NCBI RefSeq assembly: GCF_002483235.1
Contig: NZ_DLHN01000018.1
Coordinates: forward strand, 1 to 64,000
Source: Pedobacter glucosidilyticus
Lineage (GTDB): Bacteria; Bacteroidota; Bacteroidia; Sphingobacteriales; Sphingobacteriaceae
DNA: 64,000 bases
Reading direction: 5' to 3'
Shown here: positions 42,844-51,895 of the stretch, piece after piece
Layout: every line of letters begins with the position of its first letter
Numbering within the stretch: the first letter of the stretch is position 1
Notes under the pieces: model-generated
Databases searched by the model: none
What the model was told of the DNA's origin: nothing
Seen by the model: the letters and a program-made list of their open reading frames with translations, nothing else
Program-made: the position numbers and the translations under genes

Positions 42844-43044
42844 TGCTTTTAATGATATATAAGAATCAGTTTCCTTATATATGTTTGGTTTTGATATTCA
42901 TCGCATAAAGATAGTCATATTTAACTTTCAACATCGGCAGCATTGGAAAGCTAAGAACAAGTACTGGATATCAAAACAAAGAAACCACTAATCATTCCAT
43001 TGTTAACACTAACGATGTGCAAGTTATCGTCAGCGATGCAAAAC

Positions 43045-43449
43045 CTATTTGATAAAGTAAAACCAAAGAACAATTAAATATGGCGCTATAGAAATTAGGC
43101 TTATCAATATATTTTTATCATCTCTTTGCTGACCTCGTATTTCTCTTAACAAGTCAGGTATTCTATTAATCATTAGTATAATCAAAGCCAAAGCTATGGG
43201 CCATCCTAAAAAGTAATAAAACATAAAAACTAGCAAACCTAGTGCAATGATATGTACGATTTGTAAAAATCTTAATTTGGATTTGGCTAAAACCATACCA
43301 GATTGCACAACATCTTCTTCAAGATATTTAGGTATGTCGGGTCTCTTATAAGTAATATATCTTACTACAAAACCTATCGCTGTTGAACCAGCAAATACCA
43401 TTACAACGAGAATTAGAAGAACTTTAAGAATTAATAATGTTAGATCCAT
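43045..43449 (-). CDS. Unknown membrane protein
   Basis: A 134-residue protein with hydrophobic segments at about residues 4-30, 62-78, 80-95 and 113-132, and a charged cytoplasmic-looking loop (YKRPDIPKYLEEDV). I recognise no family. It stands alone between a HEPN-like fragment and the RadC-like remnant with about 200 bases of empty sequence on each side, and looks intact. Confidence 0.5.
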   Translation of the reverse strand: MDLTLLILKVLLILVVMVFAGSTAIGFVVRYITYKRPDIPKYLEEDVVQSGMVLAKSKLRFLQIVHIIALGLLVFMFYYFLGWPIALALIILMINRIPDLLREIRGQQRDDKNILISLISIAPYLIVLWFYFIK

Positions 43450-43664
43450 GACTTACTTTTTAGTAAACGAATATAATAATTGTTAGTAGATTAATCACTC
43501 CATCTAATTTAAGCTTGTGGTCTGAACACGTTTAAAGAAATTCCGGCATAAACCCACCTATAGCAACCGCACAATCCATTTATTCCGTTGCTTCTTTACT
43601 TAGATTCAGCCCAAAGCTGATTACGCTTCCATAATTAATTCTAACATTTTAATCATTAAACATT

Positions 43665-44124
43665 ATGGAACAAAGTAATGCCTTATTACAGGTAAGTGAA
43701 ATTCAATTGGTTTATAAGCCAGTGATCAGACCTTCTCAAAGACTCAAAGTTGGTCAAGCATCAGATGTCTATAAGATGCTTTTAGATTCATGGGATATGG
43801 ATAGCATAGATATTGTCGAACAGTTTAAAATAATGCTTCTGAACAGAGCTAATAAAGTTTTAGGGGTGTCTCTCATATCAACGTGGATTATCGGGTACAG
43901 TTATGGATTTGAAAGTTGTGTTTGCTATAACATTAAAAGGAGGTACAACGAGTTTAGTTCTTTCTCATAACCATCCATCAGGTAATCTGAAACCAAGTGG
44001 TGCTGACATAGCAATAACTAAAAGAATGAAAGATGCAGGAATGCTACTGGATATTGATATTGTAGATCATTTGATTTTATCGAGTGAAGGATACTACAGT
44101 TTTGCTGAAGAAGATTTAATTTAA
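43665..44124 (+). pseudogene. Frameshifted RadC-like JAB-domain gene
   Basis: The first frame gives MEQSNALLQVSEIQLVYKP through EQFKIMLLNRANKVLGVS, which is typical of RadC-like proteins. The frame is then lost near 43880-43890, where two bases appear to be missing relative to the expected GGLSG turn. A second frame continues with GTVMDLKVVFAITLKGG, the JAB metal motif HNHPSGNLKPSGAD and a normal C-terminus ending FAEEDLI at 44124. Joined, the protein has about 152 residues, the usual length of the short RadC-like proteins carried by Bacteroidota integrative elements. It is probably inactive. Confidence 0.8.
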
Positions 44125-44225
44125 TTATAAGAGTTCAATCAAATATTAACCTGGTGTTTAATTGCCTGCAATATGTTTTAAAATCAAGAATAGCGCTTTA
44201 AAATGAGCATATACACGCTCTTTAG

Positions 44226-44272
44226 CCTGCCTTCTAAGCAGTAGGTCTTTGGTTCGAATCCAAATGCGACCA
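44226..44272 (+). tRNA. 3' half of tRNA-Arg(TCT), attachment-site remnant
   Basis: From the anticodon stem onward the structure is intact. The anticodon loop CTTCTAA (44231-44237) carries TCT. The variable region is AGGTC, the T stem TTTGG/CCAAA encloses TTCGAAT, and the acceptor strand TGCGACC is followed by discriminator A (44272). The D arm and the 5' acceptor strand GGTCGCA are absent upstream. A 3' tRNA half with its own terminator is the normal trace of integration by a tRNA-targeting recombinase. Confidence 0.8.
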
Positions 44273-44281
44273 CCCTAAAAA

Positions 44282-44312
44282 AAGGCTTCAGAGATTATCT
44301 GAAGCTTTTTTT
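44282..44312 (+). terminator. Terminator behind the tRNA-Arg fragment
   Basis: GGCTTCAG pairs with CTGAAGCT around a 7-base loop, followed by a T run. It is placed right behind the tRNA 3' end, as for a native tRNA transcription unit. Confidence 0.8.
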
Positions 44313-44377
44313 GATTTTGGTGGTTTTCTAAAATTAAGGATTTAAGTATTGCCTAATACTACAGAATTCGTAAGTCT

Positions 44378-44644
44378 TTAATAAGTAATATCTAACAAGC
44401 TTTTGGTAGCTATCAAAATGCCTCCTTTTAATTCGATATATTCTTTTGTAGCATTCCAAACAGTTGTTTCTACCTTTTTAGGACCATCAGCAGTCATAAA
44501 AGTAATAGTTACTTTAGTTTTAAAAGTATTTCCTAACCGCACAGCATTCACAAGCTTTTCTTGTAGTTCTTCATTATGATGATCTACTGCATGAACAATT
44601 TTGTAATTTAAGATATCTTCTTTCGCAATTAGTCCGGTTACCAT
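44378..44644 (-). CDS. Conserved small protein of unknown function
   Basis: An 88-residue soluble protein with a helix followed by a small beta sheet: LVNAVRLGNTFKTKVTITF, KVETTVWNATKEYIELKGGILI. It has the look of a conserved Bacteroidota chromosomal protein, but I cannot name a family or role. It is a single gene beyond the tRNA remnant, so it marks return to the core chromosome. Confidence 0.65.
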   Translation of the reverse strand: MVTGLIAKEDILNYKIVHAVDHHNEELQEKLVNAVRLGNTFKTKVTITFMTADGPKKVETTVWNATKEYIELKGGILIATKSLLDITY

Positions 44645-44738
44645 AATTTAATTTTTAGAGTTTATAATTAATCTTACAACGCTCAATATAGCAACTATGT
44701 GTTCTAATCTTTGTAAAAAATATATTTGAAAATGTTAG

Positions 44739-46340
44739 TTATCTCCTACCGGGATAATCAATCATTCCTTTAAATTCTCTTGAGAAAACGTCTTTAGTAT
44801 CTAAAGATTTCATGCTATTTAAAGAGCTGCTACTTACAGATGCACCTTTTGTACTAGCTATATTTGAAGAGCTAAAACTTCCGTTTTTAATAAAATTTAA
44901 AGATTGCGCAACAGCAATATCCCCTTTATCACCAAATGCCCATCTAATATCATCAAATCCAATGTTAAAATCTGGCACAAAACCATCATAATAAGCCCCC
45001 TGTTCTAATGAATTCTGAGTTTCAAACATAGAAAAGTAAACATCATATTTATCTATCCTGATAGGGAAAAAACCAACTGGTTTGCCATAAGTGGGTTCAC
45101 CCACAATTTTTAAATTTGCACCTAAATAGGGTTTTAAAGAATTAATAACCAATTCACTAGAAGAGGCAGTACCTGGTCCCGTTATAAACACTACTCTATT
45201 TACATTGGTCAAACCACCATTTTTTTGAATATTGTAAGTATTTTGCGAAACAGAAAAATTTTCCTGAAAATAATTTCTTCCGATTGAATTTCCTTCTTGG
45301 TCTCTTATAGGTTGATTTTTAAGAATTGTTGCTTTTCCTTCTCGCATTGTGGCATTAAAAAATTCTGAAAACATTTTTTTTCCATTGTGTTGAGAAGGTA
45401 TAATTAAATTTACCAAATGTTCAGCAGTAGAAACGAAACCACCTCCATTGTAACGCAAATCAACAATTAAATCTGTTACTCCATCATTACTAAATTTAGT
45501 AAAAATACCATTTAAAGCTGGTATAGAATTATTTTGAGAAGAGAAACGAGCATAAGCTACATATCCTACTTTCTTACCTCCTGTTTCAGTAAAAACAGTG
45601 TCTTTTAAAATAGGAGAACTATTATAATTAGTCTTATTAAGTGTATAATTAAATGAAATACCTGTTCCTCTTTTTTTGCCGGTAACTGTTATGGTATTTA
45701 AATCTAATAAACCTACAACTTCTTCTGCTTCTTGGTCAAAGTTAGCACCATAAGTTTTACCATTAATAGTTAAAATGGTATCACCTCTGTTTAATTTATT
45801 TAATGCAGCAGATGAATTTTCGTTTACATATCTGATTATCAAGAAATAATCTCTACTAATAGAAGTTGTTTGATTACTGTAAAAACCAATATTTAAACCA
45901 GTATCATTACCCTCACCATTTAAGTCAACTGATGATTTTTTAGGATTTGCGATAGCAATTTGCCCACTGGCAACTAAATCTTCTATGTAGGAAAACTTTG
46001 GCTCGTCTGCCCTTCCATCATCGTTAAAGTCATAAAACTCATAAGCCCTACCTGTAGTGGGGTTAATTTTGTATTGTGTTAATCTAAAAAGTAAGGTATT
46101 AAAATTATCTAATTGATTGCTTGATGAGTTAAAATTTCTTGGCTTAACTACACTATATTCAGGAATAGCATCATTCCATAAATAAACTTGCTTGGCGTAT
46201 AAAAATATAGAGTCTTTAGTAAGCTCGGCCCTATTTGTAGTTGGCGTAGGTGTATCATTACCAGATGTAGCTTTATCTTTTTTGCAAGAAGCAAAACTTA
46301 TTACTATCAAAAATGCTATTGCATAAACTCTTTTAAACAT
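44739..46340 (-). CDS. S41-family peptidase lipoprotein
   Basis: A 533-residue lipoprotein (lipobox FASC, Cys 19) of the C-terminal processing peptidase family. A PDZ-like domain (about 145-235, with ALNKLNRGDTILTINGKTYG) precedes the peptidase domain. That domain carries VDLRYNGGGFVSTAEHL, the catalytic-serine segment GPGTASSSELVINSL (about 388-402) and GEPTYGKPVGF. It probably degrades or processes envelope proteins. It is a single gene. Confidence 0.87.
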   Translation of the reverse strand: MFKRVYAIAFLIVISFASCKKDKATSGNDTPTPTTNRAELTKDSIFLYAKQVYLWNDAIPEYSVVKPRNFNSSSNQLDNFNTLLFRLTQYKINPTTGRAYEFYDFNDDGRADEPKFSYIEDLVASGQIAIANPKKSSVDLNGEGNDTGLNIGFYSNQTTSISRDYFLIIRYVNENSSAALNKLNRGDTILTINGKTYGANFDQEAEEVVGLLDLNTITVTGKKRGTGISFNYTLNKTNYNSSPILKDTVFTETGGKKVGYVAYARFSSQNNSIPALNGIFTKFSNDGVTDLIVDLRYNGGGFVSTAEHLVNLIIPSQHNGKKMFSEFFNATMREGKATILKNQPIRDQEGNSIGRNYFQENFSVSQNTYNIQKNGGLTNVNRVVFITGPGTASSSELVINSLKPYLGANLKIVGEPTYGKPVGFFPIRIDKYDVYFSMFETQNSLEQGAYYDGFVPDFNIGFDDIRWAFGDKGDIAVAQSLNFIKNGSFSSSNIASTKGASVSSSSLNSMKSLDTKDVFSREFKGMIDYPGRR

Positions 46341-46416
46341 ACCAAATAGATTTATATAAACTTACGAAAAAACTCATAAACAGAGTTTTTATTATTGGCT
46401 TTTAGCCATAAAAAAT

Positions 46417-47025
46417 TCATGGTACTAAAGCTTGATAAGCAACGCCTGCATGTGAAGCAAACTGCTGGTCTAAAGCATTTTTACCAAAGTAGATAACGTC
46501 TGTTTTTGCTAACTTGTTTTCTTCCAATAAAAAATGAAGACTTGCAGATGAGGGTTTTATCTCAAACTCATCTACAAAATAAACTTTCAGATATTTTTCT
46601 AAACCGTTCCACTCGGTTTGGGTAATTTTATTTAGTTGTGTAACAGGGTTTCCTGATGTTAAAATGTAAAGTTCTTTCCTGTTAACAACAATTTCTTGTA
46701 ACAATTCTAAAGCCTCTTTGTATAACAATAATTTTAAAGGTAAACGGGCATTGGTAAAAAGTAAATTTAAATTTTCCTCGTACTTTAATGCAATGCCAAA
46801 AGTTTCTTGTATAGCCTTAAACATTCCATCTTTACCATGGATTTCGTAACGCTTTTTGGCAAAATCAACCATGTCTTGTGCTGGCGGAAAAGTTTCCAGG
46901 TATTCTACAAAATTGGCAAAGAGATAATAAACCTGTAAATCGTAATCCTTTTCTGGAATTAAAACATCATCTAACTCAAATATAAAAGCCTTTTTATGGG
47001 CATCTAACTCATTATAATTTATCAT
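46417..47025 (-). CDS. HAD-superfamily protein with degenerate active site
   Basis: A 202-residue HAD-fold protein. Motif I reads FIFELDDVL where active enzymes have F-D-x-D-x-T/V: the nucleophile Asp is replaced by Glu. Motif II (LYILTSGNP) and a motif III Lys (EIKPSSASL) are present. Motif IV reads YFGKNALDQ in place of the usual GDSxxD. With the nucleophile and one metal ligand changed, phosphatase activity is doubtful, so a binding or regulatory role is likely. Its start overlaps the stop of the ATP-grasp-like gene by 4 bases, which suggests that the two proteins work as a pair. Confidence 0.75.
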   Translation of the reverse strand: MINYNELDAHKKAFIFELDDVLIPEKDYDLQVYYLFANFVEYLETFPPAQDMVDFAKKRYEIHGKDGMFKAIQETFGIALKYEENLNLLFTNARLPLKLLLYKEALELLQEIVVNRKELYILTSGNPVTQLNKITQTEWNGLEKYLKVYFVDEFEIKPSSASLHFLLEENKLAKTDVIYFGKNALDQQFASHAGVAYQALVP

Positions 47026-47765
47026 AAAACAGTTACTAAATTTAATCTTATGATTTTATCCTCGCAGTAAAACAACTCATAAAAACCAAAAAGTGACAAA
47101 TTAGTTGTTAAACTTTGTATAAGCTCTTTAATCTCATCAGAAATAAGATTTAAACAAACAAAGTTTTCTGCTAATTTTATAAACCGCACCACTTGCATAT
47201 TTCCATGCAACGGATAAACATGAATTTTTGTAAAAGGATTTTGGTTTAAAACTTTAGCAGCTAAAGTAAAAGGCATGAATTTTAAACCACTAAAAATATT
47301 GTTTTTTGTATGATCATTGATGATGATTAAATCTCCTACTTCTTCAACATGTCCAATTGCAATCTGCTTTTCAGGATAACCTAAACCTAAAACAGCCTTA
47401 GAAAATGAAGCATAATCTGCTACAGTTTGGTAAGCCACTACTTTTTCTGCAAACAAATACGCTAATTGCTTCATGTTTTGAGCTTGTATTAAATCTGGCA
47501 AAGCCAAGATTATCCCATATTCTTCAAATAACACTTTAGCCTCTGCTAAAGCTTTTTGCTCGCTTAATTTTAAAGGAAAAACAAGAGTTATATCTAAATC
47601 AAGACATAAACTTAATAGCTCATGCGCAAATGATGATTTATTTCCGTCTGGAATAATGATATTTTGGTCTTTAGTATCAGTAAATAAGATTTCATGATGT
47701 GGTAAATGGTAAGCCAACTGGTAAGCTATAGCATCAGATGCTGCTGTTATGAGTGTTTTTTTCAA
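47022..47765 (-). CDS. ATP-grasp-like protein (degenerate)
   Basis: A 247-residue protein that starts like a pre-ATP-grasp Rossmann domain (KKTLITAASDAIAYQLAYHL, then LVFPLKLSEQKALAEAKVLF) and continues with LPDLIQAQNMKQLAYLFAEK, as in carbamoyl-phosphate-synthase-type ATP-grasp enzymes. The rest is short and I cannot find convincing ATP or Mg ligands. It is sandwiched between a LolD-type ATPase gene (2-base gap) and a degenerate HAD gene (4-base overlap). Function unknown; the pairing of two worn enzymes is notable. Confidence 0.55.
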   Translation of the reverse strand: MKKTLITAASDAIAYQLAYHLPHHEILFTDTKDQNIIIPDGNKSSFAHELLSLCLDLDITLVFPLKLSEQKALAEAKVLFEEYGIILALPDLIQAQNMKQLAYLFAEKVVAYQTVADYASFSKAVLGLGYPEKQIAIGHVEEVGDLIIINDHTKNNIFSGLKFMPFTLAAKVLNQNPFTKIHVYPLHGNMQVVRFIKLAENFVCLNLISDEIKELIQSLTTNLSLFGFYELFYCEDKIIRLNLVTVL

Positions 47766-47767
47766 AA

Positions 47768-48427
47768 TTAAGAAAATATATAGCCATCTTTCATCGTGAT
47801 TTTTCTATCAGACATTTCGGCTAATTCATCGTTATGGGTTACAATAATAAAAGTGTGGTTAAATTGGTCTCTCAAACTAAAAAAGAGTTGATGCAATTCT
47901 TTAGCATTAGCCGAGTCTAAATTTCCAGAAGGTTCATCAGCTAAAATCAAAGCCGGTTTATTAATTAAAGCTCTAGCAACAGCTACCCTTTGCTGCTCGC
48001 CTCCAGAAAGTGCTGCTGGTTTGTGGTTCGCCCTATCTTCCAATCCTAAAATAGCTAGCAGCTCTAAAGCTCTTTTCTCGGCCTCAGCTTTACTGGTTTT
48101 AGCAATAAAAGCAGGTATACAAACATTTTCTAAAGCTGTAAACTCGGGTAAAAGATGGTGGAACTGAAAAATAAATCCAATATTTTTATTCCTAAAGCTA
48201 CTTAAGGCTTTGGCATTTAATTGGTTTATGGCTATACCGTCTATTTCTACAGAACCTTCATCGGCTTTATCTAAAGTTCCTATGATGTGTAATAAAGTAC
48301 TTTTTCCTGCTCCGGAAGCCCCTACTATACTTACAATTTCTCCTTTAGCTACTTGTATATCTACTCCTTTAAGGATTGATAATTCGCCAAATTTTCTTTT
48401 GATGGATTGCGCTTTAAGCATATACAA
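47768..48427 (-). CDS. lolD: LolD-type ABC transporter ATPase
   Basis: A 219-residue ABC ATPase with Walker A GASGAGKST (residues 36-44), Q-loop FQFHHLLPEFTALENV, signature LSGGEQQRVAVARAL, Walker B LILADEP and the H-loop VTHNDEL. Length and motifs match LolD/MacB-type ATPases that drive lipoprotein release from the inner membrane or related export. The permease gene is not next to it, which is common in Bacteroidota. It is the first gene of a three-gene unit with the ATP-grasp-like and HAD-like genes. Confidence 0.85.
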   Translation of the reverse strand: MYMLKAQSIKRKFGELSILKGVDIQVAKGEIVSIVGASGAGKSTLLHIIGTLDKADEGSVEIDGIAINQLNAKALSSFRNKNIGFIFQFHHLLPEFTALENVCIPAFIAKTSKAEAEKRALELLAILGLEDRANHKPAALSGGEQQRVAVARALINKPALILADEPSGNLDSANAKELHQLFFSLRDQFNHTFIIVTHNDELAEMSDRKITMKDGYIFS

Positions 48428-48596
48428 AACTATAACTTTTTAGGCAGATGCCTAGTGTGATCAAAAATTCTGACATGCTTTATGCCAAATATTATCATCA
48501 TAACTTAATAAAAAGAAAAGTGTAGAGCTTAAATCTCATTTATAAGTTAAAAAAAACCATAATTATCCAATTATTTTTCTATTTAGGTTTCATTTA

Positions 48597-48604
48597 TAGC
48601 TTTG
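48597..48604 (+). promoter_or_regulatory. Candidate sucC promoter -7 element
   Basis: TAGCTTTG matches the Bacteroidota -7 consensus TAnnTTTG and lies 31 bases before the sucC start. No clear -33 TTTG is seen upstream. Confidence 0.5.
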
Positions 48605-48635
48605 TATTTGTATTTTCACGGCAAATTTTTATGAG

Positions 48636-49826
48636 ATGAACATTCACGAATATCAAGGCAAACAAATACTTAAAAGTTTTGGCGTACGTATCCAAGAAGG
48701 TATAGTAGCAGATACACCTGAACAAGCTGTTGAAGCAGCCAAAAAGTTAAAAGAAGATTTTGGTTCTGATTGGGTTGTGGTAAAAGCACAAATTCATGCA
48801 GGCGGACGTGGTAAAGGCGGAGGTGTAAAACTAGCTAAAAATTTAGACGAGGTTAAGCAAAGAGCTTCTGATATTATTGGAATGCAGTTGATTACTCCTC
48901 AAACCGGTGCAGAAGGAAAAAAAGTTAATAAAGTATTGATTGCTCAGGATGTTTATTACCCTGGAGAGTCTGAAACTAAAGAGTTTTATGTTTCTGTATT
49001 ATTAGATCGTTCTAGAGGTCGTAATATCATTATGTATTCTACAGAAGGTGGTATGGACATTGAGGAAGTGGCAGAACACACACCTCATTTAATATTTAAA
49101 GAAGAAATAGACCCTAAAGTTGGCTTACAAGGTTTCCAAACTAGAAAAATTGCTTTCAACTTAGGTTTATCTGGAAATGCTTTTAAAGAGATGACAAAAT
49201 TCATTGCTGCTTTGTATAAAGCTTATGAAGCTACAGATTCTTCTATGTTTGAAATTAACCCGGTTTTAAAAACATCTGATGATAAAATTTTAGCTGTTGA
49301 TGCTAAAGTGAACTTGGATGATAATGGTTTATTCCGCCATCCAGATTATGCGGCTATGCGTGATACTACAGAAGAAGATCCAACTGAAGTTGAAGCTTCT
49401 GAGTCTAACTTAAACTACGTTAAACTAGATGGTAACGTAGGTTGTATGGTTAACGGTGCGGGTTTAGCTATGGCTACTATGGATATCATTAAGATTGCTG
49501 GTGGCGAGCCTGCAAACTTCTTAGATGTTGGTGGTACCGCAAATGCTACTACAGTTAAAGCTGCTTTTAACATCATTTTGAAAGACCCTAACGTTAAAGC
49601 TATATTAATTAATATTTTTGGTGGTATTGTACGTTGTGATAGAGTTGCACAAGGTGTAATTGATGCTTATAAAGAAATTGGCGATATCCGCGTTCCAATT
49701 ATTGTACGTTTACAAGGTACTAATGCAGAAGAAGCTAAAAAACTTATTGATGAATCAGGATTAAAAGTTTTCTCTGCTATATTACTAAAAGAAGCTGCTG
49801 ATTTAGTTTCTGAGGTATTAGCATAA
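48636..49826 (+). CDS. sucC: Succinate--CoA ligase (ADP-forming) beta subunit
   Basis: A 396-residue protein with the standard length and full ATP-grasp plus CoA-ligase layout. It starts MNIHEYQGKQILKSFGV, has the nucleotide-binding segment KAQIHAGGRGKGGGVKLAKN, and carries FEINPVL and VGCMVNGAGLAMATMDII with IFGGIVRCDRVA near the end. It makes ATP (or GTP) from succinyl-CoA in the citric acid cycle together with the alpha subunit SucD, which is not next to it here. It stands alone with its own terminator. Confidence 0.96.
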   Translation: MNIHEYQGKQILKSFGVRIQEGIVADTPEQAVEAAKKLKEDFGSDWVVVKAQIHAGGRGKGGGVKLAKNLDEVKQRASDIIGMQLITPQTGAEGKKVNKVLIAQDVYYPGESETKEFYVSVLLDRSRGRNIIMYSTEGGMDIEEVAEHTPHLIFKEEIDPKVGLQGFQTRKIAFNLGLSGNAFKEMTKFIAALYKAYEATDSSMFEINPVLKTSDDKILAVDAKVNLDDNGLFRHPDYAAMRDTTEEDPTEVEASESNLNYVKLDGNVGCMVNGAGLAMATMDIIKIAGGEPANFLDVGGTANATTVKAAFNIILKDPNVKAILINIFGGIVRCDRVAQGVIDAYKEIGDIRVPIIVRLQGTNAEEAKKLIDESGLKVFSAILLKEAADLVSEVLA

Positions 49827-49850
49827 TAAGCTAAAAATCACTATTTTGAG

Positions 49851-49885
49851 AAAGCCCCTATTGTTTATCAATAGAGGCTTTTTTA
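49851..49885 (+). terminator. Terminator after sucC
   Basis: AAGCC-CCTATTG pairs with CAATAG-AGGCTT around a 5-base loop and is followed by a T-rich tail, 25 bases after the sucC stop. Confidence 0.82.
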
Positions 49886-49960
49886 TTTGTGTTAGAATCT
49901 ATTTTATAGATTTTTGTACTGTAAGAAGTTTTTTATAATACTAATATTTTAATTAAAAAC

Positions 49961-50647
49961 TTAAGATTCAAATTTATATCCTACGCCTTTAACAGTACTC
50001 ACGTAATTATCTCCTAATTTTTCTCTTAACTTTCTGATGTGTACATCAATAGTTCTATTGGTTACTACAACAGAATCTTCCCAAATGTTTTTTAATATTA
50101 CTTCACGGGTATATACTTTCCCAGGCTTTGACGCTAAAAGATATAAAAGTTCAAATTCCTTTTTCGCCAGAACTACCTTATTTCCATTTTGGTAAACTAA
50201 AAAAGACTCTCTATCGATTACTAAATCTCCAATTTCTACCTTATTTTCTACAACCTCATCGTTTTGCACATTTCTTCTTAAAATAGCATTGATTCTACTG
50301 ATAAGGGCTCTGGGCTTGATAGGTTTGGCGATATAATCATCTGCACCAACATTAAAGCCTGCAATTTCAGAATACTCCTCGCTTCTGGCGGTTAAAAAAA
50401 CCATAAAAGTATTCTTAAACTCGGGCATAGAGCGCATAATTCTGCAAGCTTCTATACCATCCATCTTAGGCATCATGATGTCCAAAATGATTAAATCTGG
50501 CAAATGTTTACGAGCCTCTGCTACTGCTTCTTGTCCGTTACTAGCCGTAATTACATGGTATCCTTCTTTACGTAAATTATATTCTATAAGCTCCAGAATA
50601 TCCGGTTCATCATCTACAATTAAAATTTTTTGCTTGTTAACGTTCAT
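49961..50647 (-). CDS. OmpR/PhoB-type response regulator
   Basis: A 228-residue regulator. The receiver domain (1-120) has acidic D12/D13 in LIVDDEPDIL, phospho-acceptor D56 in LIILDIMMPKMDG, and the Thr and Lys of the switch (FLTARSEEY, DDYIAKPIKP). The winged helix (about 135-228) ends VSTVKGVGYKFES. It controls transcription when phosphorylated by a histidine kinase, which is not adjacent. It is unlikely to be the PUL regulator, because its DNA-binding domain is not AraC-type. Confidence 0.92.
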   Translation of the reverse strand: MNVNKQKILIVDDEPDILELIEYNLRKEGYHVITASNGQEAVAEARKHLPDLIILDIMMPKMDGIEACRIMRSMPEFKNTFMVFLTARSEEYSEIAGFNVGADDYIAKPIKPRALISRINAILRRNVQNDEVVENKVEIGDLVIDRESFLVYQNGNKVVLAKKEFELLYLLASKPGKVYTREVILKNIWEDSVVVTNRTIDVHIRKLREKLGDNYVSTVKGVGYKFES

Positions 50648-50776
50648 GCTTTTTTATTTGTAGCTAATTTATGAGCTTAAGTGAATTTTTTAGTTAAGCC
50701 AATATTAACAAATTGTTAAAGTTCATACTATTTTAACAACAATTTGTTAGAAATCAAACTTAAAACTAAATATTTA

Positions 50777-51895
50777 TTATAAGGTTTTCTGCAAAAACGC
50801 CTCTAGTTCTTCTCCTCTTAAATTTTTGGCAATAATTTTTCCTTCGGGATTGATTAGAAAAGAAGCTGGTATTGCGTTAACATTATATAAACGGGCATTT
50901 TCAGAATCCCACTGTTTCATTTCGGAGATATGTGTCCAATTGAGCTTATCAGCTTTAATGGCTTGTTGCCATTTATTTTTATCATCATCTAAAGAAAAAC
51001 CAAGAACTGTAAAGTTTTTACTTTTAAACTGTTGGTAAACTTTTACGATATTAGGATTCTCTTGCCTGCAAGGGCCACACCAACTTGCCCAAAAATCCAG
51101 CAATACATATTGGCCTTTAAAATCAGATAGTTTGATAATTTTTCCATCTGGAGTTTCTGCACTAACTTCTGGTGCTTGCTGTCCTATAGCAGTTTTACTA
51201 GCCATATCCATTTGTTGTGCAAAAGCTTGTACAGCTGGGTGGTTAGGAAAATTTGCTTTTGCTTCTTTACTATAAGCTATTAATTGTGATTCATAAGCTG
51301 TTGGGTTAACTCCCATCATTACATTGGCTGCAAAAAAAGCAGTTAAAGACTTTTTATGAGTTTCAATAAAATTATGTGAATCTTTAAGGAAAGGTTTTGC
51401 TATTTCTTGAGATTTTACTGTATATTCTGCTATCAGAGAATCTTTTTTATTGGGGTTACTAGCAATCATCTTGCTGTACTGCTCTGCCATCTTACCAGTT
51501 TTACTGGTAAATGTGGTGGTTATTTTATTGTAAGCTGTAATTTTTTCTGCTTCTTCAGAACCTTCTACCTGATATGCACCAGAATTGTCTCTTAAATCGG
51601 TTTTAAAATCTATTTCATCACCATTTGAAGCTATTAGCATGTAAGATTTATTACCTATCACTAACTGAAAAAAATCTGGATTTTCTGATTTATATTTCAA
51701 TTTAAACTCTTGGTTTTCATCAAAAAAAGTAGAATCTACAGGGCTCATTTGACCCATATTATTGCTTGCGTATAGATAGATTTTTTGTTCCTCTCCTTTA
51801 TTTTTAACTGCACCGTTTATCACAAATTCGGTTTTATTTTTACATGAAATAAAACCAATGGCCAAACACAAAAAAACTATAATTCCTTTACCCAT
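50777..51895 (-). CDS. TlpA-like thioredoxin lipoprotein with DUF4369-type N-terminus
   Basis: A 372-residue lipoprotein (lipobox FISC, Cys 18). The N-terminal beta domain (about 22-115, EFVINGAVKNKGEEQKIYLYAS) is of the DUF4369 kind, a helical linker follows, and a thioredoxin domain has the redox pair C273/C276 in FWASWCGPCRQENP. It would reduce disulfides of envelope proteins. Its start overlaps the gatB stop by one base. Confidence 0.88.
   Translation of the reverse strand: MGKGIIVFLCLAIGFISCKNKTEFVINGAVKNKGEEQKIYLYASNNMGQMSPVDSTFFDENQEFKLKYKSENPDFFQLVIGNKSYMLIASNGDEIDFKTDLRDNSGAYQVEGSEEAEKITAYNKITTTFTSKTGKMAEQYSKMIASNPNKKDSLIAEYTVKSQEIAKPFLKDSHNFIETHKKSLTAFFAANVMMGVNPTAYESQLIAYSKEAKANFPNHPAVQAFAQQMDMASKTAIGQQAPEVSAETPDGKIIKLSDFKGQYVLLDFWASWCGPCRQENPNIVKVYQQFKSKNFTVLGFSLDDDKNKWQQAIKADKLNWTHISEMKQWDSENARLYNVNAIPASFLINPEGKIIAKNLRGEELEAFLQKTL

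Noticed and set aside
44161..44272. A complete tRNA-Arg gene
   Set aside because: The D arm and 5' acceptor strand are absent; the GAGC...GCTC pairing upstream is in the wrong orientation for a D stem.
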